5,766 bases of DNA, taken from the NCBI GenBank assembly GCA_021154515.1, contig JAJKIL010000479.1, forward strand, positions 1-5,766, given 5' to 3'. The translations under genes and the position numbers were made by a program. Of this stretch, positions 1 to 4,862 are shown piece by piece (the first letter of the stretch is position 1; each line of letters starts with the position of its first letter). Origin of the DNA: Niastella sp. Lineage in GTDB: Bacteria > Bacteroidota > Bacteroidia > Chitinophagales > Chitinophagaceae. The notes below the pieces were generated by a model that worked only from the letters and a program-made list of their open reading frames with translations, did no database searches and had not been told where the DNA came from.

Positions 1-546
1 CCTGATCATGTTGAATACGGAAACCTACATGCCGTAAGTGATGATGAAGGAAGAGTAATACAACTTGATTTTGGCGATATCAGACTTATAAATGCCTATT
101 TTCCCTCTGGTACAACAGGCGATGTGCGGCAAACATTCAAATACCAGTGGTTGAATGATTTTCATACTTACCTTGAAACACTGAAAAAGAAATATCCCAA
201 CCTGATATTGTGCGGCGATTACAACATTGCACATACCGAAATAGATATTCATGATCCCAAAGGCAATAAAAATACTTCGGGCTTTTTACCTGAGGAAAGA
301 GCCTGGATGGATCAATTTTTACAGAACGGCTGGATAGATACCTTTCGTGTTTTCAACAAAGAACCACACCGGTATAGTTGGTGGAGTCAGCGTTTTCCCA
401 CAGTACGGGAACAAAATAAGGGTTGGCGGCTCGACTATATTACAGCCACCGATCCCCTGCGCAGCCGGTTAAAAAGAGCAGATATTTACCATGATGTTAA
501 ACACAGCGACCATTGTCCTGTGTACCTGGAATTGACAAAAGCGTAA
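1..546 (+). CDS. xth: Exodeoxyribonuclease III (AP endonuclease family), 5'-truncated by the window edge
   Basis: This is a Mg-dependent DNA repair nuclease of the exonuclease/endonuclease/phosphatase fold. Family members cut DNA at abasic sites and remove nucleotides 3'->5' from duplex DNA. The frame is open from base 1 with no start inside, so the first 181 visible residues are the C-terminal two thirds of a protein usually near 255 residues. Family motifs appear in order: NAYFPSG (residues 31-37 of the fragment), GDYN (72-75, catalytic Asp and Asn), GFLPEERAWM (about 94-103), YSWW followed by GWRLDYI (about 125-147), and the C-terminal SDH triad (169-171) in HSDHCPVYLEL. The GTG at 124 lies inside the conserved domain and is not a start. 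The stop is followed by 70 bp and then the DUF4286 gene on the same strand, so co-transcription is possible. The ExoIII family is certain. The exact symbol (xth, xthA or exoA) is a naming choice. Confidence 0.95.
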   Translation, partial: PDHVEYGNLHAVSDDEGRVIQLDFGDIRLINAYFPSGTTGDVRQTFKYQWLNDFHTYLETLKKKYPNLILCGDYNIAHTEIDIHDPKGNKNTSGFLPEERAWMDQFLQNGWIDTFRVFNKEPHRYSWWSQRFPTVREQNKGWRLDYITATDPLRSRLKRADIYHDVKHSDHCPVYLELTKA

Positions 547-616
547 CAAATGTAATTTTTACAGCTTATCTGCGTTTATCACAACACTATTACCTGATTT
601 TTGTTACACATTTACC

Positions 617-922
617 ATGATCGTATACAATAACACCATTAACATCGATCCTTTTATAGAGGAGAGGTGGTTGCAATGGCTACTTCAGGAACATATACCC
701 GAGATTATGGCATTGGGATTGTTTACAGAATGGAAAATGTTCAGGTTACTGGAGCAGGATGATACGGAAGGTATGACCTTTATAATTCAATATTTCGCTC
801 CTTCATTGGAGAATTACTATCTGTTTACAGAGGAATTTGCACCTGCATTGCAAAGAAGATCATTCGATAAATGGGGCGATCGTTTCATTGCATTCCGTAC
901 AGTAATGGAGGTTGTGCACTGA
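617..922 (+). CDS. DUF4286 family small conserved protein
   Basis: This 101-residue protein has no known biochemical role. It resembles, from memory, the DUF4286 family of small Bacteroidota proteins: an opening MIVYNNTINID, a central HIPEIMALGLF (residues about 26-36), a middle FIIQYFAPSLENYYLF (about 55-70), an EEFAPALQ segment (about 72-79), and a closing KWGDRFIAFRTVMEV. The pattern suggests a compact single-domain fold, and the length fits the family. No signal peptide, membrane segment or obvious catalytic motif is visible. The start ATG opens the conserved N-terminus directly and has no Shine-Dalgarno sequence. It lies 70 bp after the ExoIII stop, with no terminator between, so it may share a transcript with it. 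The family name was not checked by a search. Function is unknown. Confidence 0.75.
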   Translation: MIVYNNTINIDPFIEERWLQWLLQEHIPEIMALGLFTEWKMFRLLEQDDTEGMTFIIQYFAPSLENYYLFTEEFAPALQRRSFDKWGDRFIAFRTVMEVVH

Positions 923-993
923 GTGTGGATAAGAATATTTTAATAGCCTGTCAAGCTAAATTTATTGTATATTCCACGAAACCCTTTACCCGT

Positions 994-1049
994 CAGCATT
1001 TCAGCGGGTATCGCATGAAACATAAGGCCCTACAGCATTTCAGCGTGTA
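994..1049 (+). repeat. Two-copy 17-bp direct repeat upstream of HU
   Basis: CAGCATTTCAGCGGGTA (994-1010) and CAGCATTTCAGCGTGTA (1033-1049) match at 16 of 17 bases, with starts 39 bp apart. A shorter echo, TTTCAGCATTT, occurs around 1113-1123. The first copy sits in a small inverted repeat, TACCCG (987-992) with CGGGTA (1005-1010) around a 12-nt loop. The second copy lacks that stem. The pair could be a regulator binding site for the HU promoter about 130 bp downstream, or simply a duplicated intergenic motif. No function is shown. Confidence 0.6.
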
Positions 1050-1153
1050 ACATCAATTCACAAAACGTATTACAAAACATTTCAATTTGCTAAAAACCTT
1101 ACCCCAAGCGGCTTTCAGCATTTTATCAAATGTTAATTTTTCGACCAAAAAAT

Positions 1154-1183
1154 TTTGTTTCAAGCAAAAACCGGCTAAATTTG
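1154..1183 (+). promoter_or_regulatory. Bacteroidota-type promoter for the HU gene
   Basis: A -33 box TTTG (1154-1157) is followed after 18 bp by TAAATTTG (1176-1183), an exact match to the TAnnTTTG -7 consensus known for the primary sigma factor of Bacteroidota. Transcription would begin near 1190 and give a short A/T-rich leader of about 20-25 nt before the HU ATG. No Shine-Dalgarno is present; the leader has AATTTTTAAAAAATCAC instead, as is usual for highly expressed genes in this phylum. Confidence 0.7.
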
Positions 1184-1212
1184 TCTCTGCATAATTTTTA
1201 AAAAATCACACT

Positions 1213-1482
1213 ATGAACAAAGCTGAATTAATTGCAAAACTTGCCGATGATTCAGGCATTACTAAGACACAGGCTAATGCTGCTCTTGATTCTTTTATTG
1301 AAGCAGTTACTAAAACCTTAAAAGGTGGTGGTAAAGTTACCCTGGTTGGTTTTGGTACATTCTCTGTATCAAAAAGAGCAGCTCGCAATGGTCGTAATCC
1401 GCAAACCGGTGCTGTGATTAAGATTAAAGCTAAAAAAGTTGCCCGTTTCAAAGCTGGTAAAGAATTGCAGGCTAAATTATAA
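1213..1482 (+). CDS. hup: HU family DNA-binding protein
   Basis: This is a histone-like nucleoid protein that acts as a dimer, binding and bending DNA with little sequence preference. The 89 residues are the standard HU length. The N-terminal helical part is MNKAELIAKLADDSGITKTQANAALDSF, read in two segments (1-20 and 21-28). The signature GFGTFSVSKRAARNGRNPQTG spans about 46-66, and includes the DNA-intercalating proline (P63) at the tip of the beta arm. The basic C-terminal segment is KIKAKKVARFKAGKELQAKL (70-89). Family residues appear intact. It has its own strong promoter (1154-1183) and a strong terminator right after the stop, so it is probably a monocistronic, abundantly expressed gene. 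It is the ordinary short HU type, with no long Lys/Ala-rich tail. Subtype (HU versus IHF-like) cannot be fixed from this sequence alone. Confidence 0.96.
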   Translation: MNKAELIAKLADDSGITKTQANAALDSFIEAVTKTLKGGGKVTLVGFGTFSVSKRAARNGRNPQTGAVIKIKAKKVARFKAGKELQAKL

Positions 1483-1501
1483 TTTCTGCCTTACGCACGA
1501 A

Positions 1502-1546
1502 AGGCTCCGTTACTGCATGCGAAGTATCGGAGCTTTTTTTATTTTT
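1502..1546 (+). terminator. Intrinsic terminator after HU
   Basis: GCTCCG (1504-1509) pairs with CGGAGC (1528-1533). After one T-T mismatch the stem continues as TAC (1511-1513) with GTA (1524-1526), closing a 10-nt loop. Seven T residues (1534-1540) and a further TTTTT (1542-1546) follow directly. The hairpin begins about 20 bp after the HU stop and ends about 40 bp before the THX start, so THX expression depends on read-through or its own promoter. Confidence 0.9.
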
Positions 1547-1582
1547 GCATTTCTAAACAATTCACTTTAATAAACACATAAC

Positions 1583-1693
1583 ATGGGTAGAGGAGATAAA
1601 AAAACGAAAAAAGGTAAAACCTTTAAAGGTTCATACGGAAAAAGCCGCCCTGCAAGGGTAAAAAAGGCTGTTGCCGCTGACAAAAAGAAGTAG
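1583..1693 (+). CDS. Small ribosomal subunit protein bTHX (30S protein THX)
   Basis: This 36-residue, strongly basic protein is a very small component of the 30S subunit, first known from Thermus; the family binds 16S rRNA in the subunit head. It opens with MGRGDKKTKKGKTFKGSYGK, continues SRPARVKKA and ends VAADKKK. The block M-G-[KR]-G-D-K-K-T, then G-K and a G-S-Y-G-K-x-R-P core, is the family hallmark as I recall it from Bacteroidota. About 40% of residues are Lys or Arg, and there is no acidic patch beyond two Asp. The gene is easily missed by length cut-offs. No Shine-Dalgarno precedes the ATG, and no clear promoter was found; TTTG at 1544-1547 has no good -7 partner. It lies 100 bp after HU and converges with pdxH. 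Recognition is by motif only. Confidence 0.88.
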   Translation: MGRGDKKTKKGKTFKGSYGKSRPARVKKAVAADKKK

Positions 1694-1699
1694 GCATTT

Positions 1700-1741
1700 G
1701 TTAACAGGTTAACGAGCTTGCTTGTTAACCTGTTAACTTTT
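1700..1741 (+). terminator. Perfect 14-bp inverted repeat between THX and pdxH, probable terminator
   Basis: GTTAACAGGTTAAC (1700-1713) is exactly complementary to GTTAACCTGTTAAC (1724-1737). The 10-nt middle GAGCTTGCTT can add three more pairs, one of them G-T, leaving a CTTG loop. The hairpin sits 6 bp after the THX stop and about 20 bp beyond the pdxH stop, between convergent genes, as a shared terminator would. On the + strand it is followed by TTTT (1738-1741). On the - strand there is no good T run, so termination in that direction is less certain. The arm recurs at 2468-2484. Confidence 0.7.
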
Positions 1742-1757
1742 CAATCTTGTTAACTGA

Positions 1758-2402
1758 TTAAGGCGCCAAACGCTCTATTTTCCACTCATTATTACCTTCC
1801 AGGGTATATTGCAAACGATCGTGTAAACGGCTGTGACGGCCCTGCCAGAACTCGATGGTAACAGGTTTTACCCTGTACCCGCCCCAGTGAGCCGGGCGTT
1901 GTAACGGTTTGCCAGAGAAATCTTTAGCATATGTTTTCTCCCTTTCCTGCAACCATTCCCGGCTTTCAATCACCTGGCTTTGAGGCGATGCCCAGGCCCC
2001 AATACGACTGCCTTCTGGCCGGCTGTTAAAATAAGCATCACTTTCTGCGTCACTTACTTTTTCAACCAGTCCGGTAATGCGTACCTGCCGCTCCAGTTCT
2101 TTCCAGAAAAATACCAGGCATGCCCGTGGGTTTTCGGCCAGTTGCATTCCTTTAAAGCTTTCATAATTGGTAAAAAACACAAATCCCCGGTCATCAAACC
2201 CTTTCAGCAACACAATACGCGCAGCCGGTATGCCGTCTGCCGATGCCGTGGCCAGCGTCATGGCGTTTACCTCGTCAATTTCGCTTTGTATGGCTTCCTG
2301 CCACCAGGTATTGAACTGGACAATGGCATCAGGGGCCGCATCTTTCTCCGATAATGATTGTAGTTTATAATCTTTACGTATATCTGCAATGGTGGATGGC
2401 AT
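1758..2402 (-). CDS. pdxH: Pyridoxamine 5'-phosphate oxidase
   Basis: This FMN-dependent cytosolic dimeric enzyme oxidises pyridoxamine or pyridoxine 5'-phosphate to pyridoxal 5'-phosphate, the active form of vitamin B6, using oxygen. Its 214 residues match the family length. FMN-binding segments are ARIVLLKGFD (61-70), FFTNYESFKG (76-85) and the RQVRITG strand (105-111). Substrate residues known in the E. coli enzyme as K72, Y129, R133, S137, R197 and H199 fall here at K67, Y124, R128, S132, R192 and H194, all with the same offset of five, so the active site is complete. The Y-x3-R-P-x-G-S-R-I-G-A-W-A-S-x-Q-S block and the C-terminal RLAP ending are classic. The ATG start gives the expected short variable N-terminus. 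A -7 box TAACTTTG lies just upstream. The gene stands alone; its neighbours have no link to vitamin B6. Confidence 0.97.
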   Translation of the reverse strand: MPSTIADIRKDYKLQSLSEKDAAPDAIVQFNTWWQEAIQSEIDEVNAMTLATASADGIPAARIVLLKGFDDRGFVFFTNYESFKGMQLAENPRACLVFFWKELERQVRITGLVEKVSDAESDAYFNSRPEGSRIGAWASPQSQVIESREWLQEREKTYAKDFSGKPLQRPAHWGGYRVKPVTIEFWQGRHSRLHDRLQYTLEGNNEWKIERLAP

Positions 2403-2420
2403 AGGCTTTATTTAATGACA

Positions 2421-2428
2421 CAAAGTTA
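2421..2428 (-). promoter_or_regulatory. Candidate -7 box for pdxH
   Basis: Read on the - strand this is TAACTTTG, an exact TAnnTTTG match, placed 18 bp before the pdxH ATG, so the leader would be very short. No convincing TTTG lies at the -33 position (about 2448-2452), so only half of the promoter is supported. Confidence 0.4.
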
Positions 2429-2467
2429 ATTGCATCTGAAATTAACCTCACTGATTTTGATCATAGA

Positions 2468-2484
2468 GTTGACAGGTTAACAAG
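2468..2484 (+). repeat. Dispersed copy of the GTTAACAGGTTAACAAG repeat arm
   Basis: GTTGACAGGTTAACAAG matches the reverse complement of 1721-1737 at 16 of 17 bases, and the left arm (1700-1716) nearly as well. It therefore marks the far side of pdxH with the same motif found as a hairpin on the near side. A partial copy, CTTGTTAACTG, is at 1746-1756. Confidence 0.65.
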
Positions 2485-2526
2485 TAGACCAGGAATTGAG
2501 TGAGGAATTTGAGGTTAGAAAGGAAA

Positions 2527-2553
2527 GTTGATAGCGTTGATAGGATTGATATA
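2527..2553 (+). repeat. Degenerate 9-nt tandem repeat, three units
   Basis: Units are GTTGATAGC (2527-2535), GTTGATAGG (2536-2544) and ATTGATATA (2545-2553). The first two differ at one base and the third is more decayed. The core GTTGATAG is close to the GTTRACAG unit seen at 1700-1737 and 2468-2484. Confidence 0.5.
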
Positions 2554-2614
2554 GTTCGAAAGATGAAATGAGTGGTAGACGAAAATAGTGAGAAATGTTC
2601 ACCTATCGCGAGCC

Positions 2615-2642
2615 TTTCACGTTTGCCGTTTCACGTTTCACG
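2615..2642 (+). repeat. Heptamer tandem array (TTTCACG)4
   Basis: There are four uninterrupted 7-nt units: TTTCACG (2615-2621), TTTGCCG (2622-2628), TTTCACG (2629-2635) and TTTCACG (2636-2642). Three are identical and one has two changes. On the - strand the unit reads CGTGAAA and would form the start of the 3' untranslated region of the coiled-coil gene. Confidence 0.75.
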
Positions 2643-2648
2643 ATTGTC

Positions 2649-3707
2649 CTACTCCGGGGGCGCATCGCTGCTTTTGCCGCCGCTTTTGCCCTGTACCCGG
2701 GCGAGCATCACTTCTATTTCACTCATGCGCCGGAGTTGATTCTCGAGCTTTTTATTGTGTTCTGAGATCTGTTGCAGATCACGGTTCAGCTCTTCGAGGA
2801 AGGTGATCTTTTTTTGTAACTGCTGCCGCTGAAAATTCGATTCACGCAGCTTTTCTTCTGTATCGGCTAAAAGCCTGGATAGCCGCTGGTTCTCTTCCAG
2901 CAACTCGAGGTGTTTTTGTTTGTATTCGTCAAACTCCCTGATGAGTTTGAAGTGATTCTGTTGCAATTCTTCCCACTCATACTGGCGGCTGGGCGGGTTT
3001 GAGAGACTTTCTACCTTCGATAATTTTTCGCGGATGGCATTAAATTCCTCATAAGCCTTTTGCATCCGTTCTTCCATTTCTTCTGACAACAAATTGTGCT
3101 GTTCCAGTTCATGAATACGGGCGTCTTTATTGCTGAGCACCATGAGCATGTCATTTAACCGGTTATTCAGTTCTTCATTGGCTTTAATGGTGTCAATATG
3201 CTTGTATTCTGTTTGCTTTAACAGTTCAATCTGGTCGAGCAATAAAGTGATCTGCTGATTTTGTTCCCCCAGGGCATCCTGTGTTTTTTGCAAACGCACC
3301 AGGTATTCTTCACTCTGTTCTTCCTGTGAACCGGCATGTACAATAACAGGCTGTACTGGTGGCGTATCGTGCCGGCGTTTTAATTCTTTGTGCAGTTCTT
3401 CTACTTCTATTGTCAGTAATTCTTCGTTGTCTCGCACTGTATCGAGGTCACGGCGTAATTGCATTTGTATCTTTTCCTGCATTTCCATTTCCTCGTAATA
3501 CTTCACGCGCCATTCATCGGTATTTTGAAAAGCAGCATCGGCAATAATGGGCGGTTCGGGCCTGGGAATGTTTATAGTCATGGTTCTGCGGCTCACCAGA
3601 AAGAAATGAATAAAGAAGCCCAATGCTACCCCGCCAAGCAGGAAGACAATAATTTCCATAACCCCAACATACATCTGGTACCCCAGTAAAACCAATAAAC
3701 AGTTCAT
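2649..3707 (-). CDS. Membrane-anchored long coiled-coil protein of unknown function
   Basis: I do not recognise a family for this 352-residue protein. A short N-terminus is followed by one strongly hydrophobic segment, MEIIVFLLGGVALGFF then IHFFLV (about 17-38), then SRR, so the anchor most likely leaves the long remainder in the cytoplasm by the positive-inside rule. A proline-rich linker, IPRPEPPII (47-55), leads to charged heptad-like helices at about 65-113, 127-235 and 243-338, rich in E, Q, L, K and R. The breaks near 116-120 (PPVQP) and 238-239 (PP) divide it into three coiled-coil rods. The tail is GKSGGKSSDAPPE. Internal ATG codons (residues 12 and 17) are possible alternative starts; residue 17 begins exactly at the hydrophobic segment. 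It follows pyrH on the same strand, but a terminator lies between. A structural or scaffold role is plausible but unproven, and coiled-coil composition makes similarity to SMC- or DivIVA-like proteins uninformative. Confidence 0.85.
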   Translation of the reverse strand: MNCLLVLLGYQMYVGVMEIIVFLLGGVALGFFIHFFLVSRRTMTINIPRPEPPIIADAAFQNTDEWRVKYYEEMEMQEKIQMQLRRDLDTVRDNEELLTIEVEELHKELKRRHDTPPVQPVIVHAGSQEEQSEEYLVRLQKTQDALGEQNQQITLLLDQIELLKQTEYKHIDTIKANEELNNRLNDMLMVLSNKDARIHELEQHNLLSEEMEERMQKAYEEFNAIREKLSKVESLSNPPSRQYEWEELQQNHFKLIREFDEYKQKHLELLEENQRLSRLLADTEEKLRESNFQRQQLQKKITFLEELNRDLQQISEHNKKLENQLRRMSEIEVMLARVQGKSGGKSSDAPPE

Positions 3708-3805
3708 AACGGCTTCGGAATTAGAATAAACACCGCATCACAAAGGGTGATCTTCTTTCATACACAGCACTATTTTTTCATGGGATCTTAGACCAGGAGG
3801 TAATG

Positions 3806-3831
3806 AAAAAACCACCAGATTGGTGGTTTTT
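3806..3831 (-). terminator. Symmetrical intrinsic terminator after pyrH
   Basis: AAAAACCACCA (3807-3817) pairs perfectly with TGGTGGTTTTT (3821-3831), giving an 11-bp arm with a GAT loop, or a more relaxed CCACC/GGTGG stem with A/T flanks. Both strands end in a run of T, so it can work either way. Here it is about 80-105 bp downstream of the pyrH stop on the - strand and ahead of the coiled-coil gene, so it should end the pyrH transcript. Confidence 0.85.
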
Positions 3832-3910
3832 CTTATTGGAAATTTAATACGTTAATTCCATAAATGCAAAAAGGCCGGCTAATAAATTTAAGTTAATGTT
3901 TATCAGCTGC

Positions 3911-4624
3911 TTATGCTTTCACCAGCGTGCCTACTTTTTCGCCACAGGCCACCCGGCGCAGGTTTCCGGGTTTATTCATGTCAAACACAATGATGGGGAG
4001 TTTATTTTCCATACACAGTGTAAACGCCGTCATATCCATTACCCGCAGGTTTTTTGAAATACATTCCTGGAAGGTGATGGTCTCGAATTTTTTAGCAGTA
4101 GGATCTTTTTCAGGATCGGCGGTGTAAATACCATCAACACGGGTGCCTTTCAAGATCACATCGGCCTGTATTTCAATGGCACGCAATGAACCGGCTGTAT
4201 CGGTAGTGAAGTAAGGGTTACCGGTTCCGGCGCCAAAGATCACCACTCTCCCTTTTTCAACGTGCCGGATAGCGCGGCGACGGATATAGGGTTCTGCGAT
4301 CTGCTCCATTTTAATGGCGCTTTGTAAACGCGTAAAAACCCCAATTTTTTCAAGCATGGCCTGCATAGCCATTCCATTGATAACCGTGGCCAGCATGCCC
4401 ATATAATCGCCGTGAGCGCGTTCAATGCCTGTTTCTGCCTCATTCATTCCCCGGTAAATGTTACCTCCGCCAATAACAACAGCTACCTGAACACCCAGCT
4501 CGGCCACCTCTTTTATATCGTGCGCGTACTGTGCCAGGATAGCGGGGTCCATTCCAAAACTCTTATCGCCCATTAACGATTCACCGGAAAGCTTTACTAA
4601 AATGCGCTTGTACTTTGGTAGCAT
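3911..4624 (-). CDS. pyrH: UMP kinase (uridylate kinase)
   Basis: This enzyme phosphorylates UMP to UDP with ATP, an essential step of pyrimidine nucleotide synthesis. It belongs to the hexameric bacterial amino-acid-kinase fold, unrelated to eukaryotic UMP/CMP kinases. Its 237 residues match the family length. Visible motifs are KRILVKLSGESLMG (6-19, phosphate binding), the glycine loop VVIGGGNIYRG (49-59), GDYMGMLATVINGMAMQ (72-88), the UMP site GTGNPYFTTDTAG (133-145), LKGTRVDGIYTADP (158-171, nucleotide binding), DMTAF (197-201), and FDMNKPGNLRRV (214-225) near the end GTLVKA. The ATG is the only start that keeps the N-terminal strand. It lies 238 bp after tsf with a terminator and a candidate promoter in the gap. 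The translation-linked neighbourhood tsf-pyrH is common in bacteria, but the expected frr is not downstream. Confidence 0.97.
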   Translation of the reverse strand: MLPKYKRILVKLSGESLMGDKSFGMDPAILAQYAHDIKEVAELGVQVAVVIGGGNIYRGMNEAETGIERAHGDYMGMLATVINGMAMQAMLEKIGVFTRLQSAIKMEQIAEPYIRRRAIRHVEKGRVVIFGAGTGNPYFTTDTAGSLRAIEIQADVILKGTRVDGIYTADPEKDPTAKKFETITFQECISKNLRVMDMTAFTLCMENKLPIIVFDMNKPGNLRRVACGEKVGTLVKA

Positions 4625-4654
4625 GTATGAATGACCTTTTTATTTTTTGATTGT

Positions 4655-4685
4655 CAAATTCCAGTTTTAACCAACGCTAAACAAA
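4655..4685 (-). promoter_or_regulatory. Candidate promoter for pyrH
   Basis: On the - strand a TTTG -33 box (4682-4685) is followed after 19 bp by GGAATTTG (4655-4662). The TTTG half of the TAnnTTTG -7 box is right and the TA half is not. The position, about 30 bp before the pyrH ATG, is good. Together with the tsf terminator upstream it suggests that pyrH has its own transcript. Confidence 0.45.
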
Positions 4686-4802
4686 AACTAAGAACCAAGA
4701 ACAGCCAATTTAGTTCTCAAAGGGCTGTGCAAAGAAAGGATTTTTTATTAACGTTTTGCAGCTTTTATAAAATGTGTTGCCCACAATGGTATTTTAGGGC
4801 AA

Positions 4803-4840
4803 ATAAAAAAGGGAACCCCTGTTACGGATGCTCCCTTTTA
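4803..4840 (-). terminator. Intrinsic terminator after tsf
   Basis: Read on the - strand, AAAAGGGA (complement of 4832-4839) pairs with TCCCTTTT (complement of 4807-4814). The loop is about 17 nt and may hold a short inner stem. The sequence then runs into TTTTTTATTT (complement of 4801-4810, partly within the arm). It begins about 23 bp after the tsf stop. Confidence 0.82.
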
Positions 4841-4862
4841 TTATATTTTAATCTGAATTACC

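Larger units (their letters stand above)
923..1212. other. Non-coding spacer upstream of HU
   Basis: This stretch of about 290 bp holds no supported gene. It contains a 17-bp imperfect direct repeat (994-1010 and 1033-1049) and a short stem (987-992 with 1005-1010). It also has a T/A-rich tract and a well-formed promoter just before the HU start. Short open frames here are broken or lack any recognisable family. No T-rich intrinsic terminator is evident after the DUF4286 stop. Confidence 0.7.
2403..2648. other. Repeat-rich non-coding gap between pdxH and the coiled-coil gene
   Basis: No gene was found in these 246 bp. From left to right they hold the pdxH upstream region, a single copy of the GTTRACAG-type repeat (2468-2484), a purine-rich + strand stretch with 9-nt periodic GTTGATAGN units (2527-2553), and a 7-nt tandem array (2615-2642) ending six bases from the coiled-coil gene's stop. 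No rho-independent terminator is visible for the coiled-coil gene. The texture suggests decayed simple repeats, not regulatory sequence. Confidence 0.65.

Noticed and set aside
25..252. A 75-residue - strand frame opposite the ExoIII gene.
   Set aside because: It is antisense to conserved ExoIII motifs, including GDYN; composition looks like a shadow frame.
1206..1451. An 81-residue - strand frame opposite HU.
   Set aside because: It is antisense to a complete, highly conserved HU gene and shows no family motif; it is a by-product of HU codon composition.
1980..2370. + strand frames of 124 and 67 residues opposite pdxH.
   Set aside because: They overlap the complete pdxH reading frame and encode no recognisable motif.
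1700..2484. pdxH as cargo of an insertion sequence or cassette, because related repeats flank it.
   Set aside because: The repeats are short, one side is a palindrome that works as a terminator, no transposase or target-site duplication is seen, and pdxH looks like an ordinary chromosomal gene.
2615..2642. Possible CRISPR-like repeat array.
   Set aside because: Units are only 7 nt, contiguous and without spacers, so it is a simple tandem repeat.
3803..3847. A 14-codon + strand frame (MKKPPDWWFFLLEI) preceded by AGGAGG, resembling a leader peptide.
   Set aside because: It runs straight through the symmetrical terminator hairpin, which explains the PP/WW pattern. No + strand gene follows, and Shine-Dalgarno sites are not typical of this phylum, so the match is probably chance.
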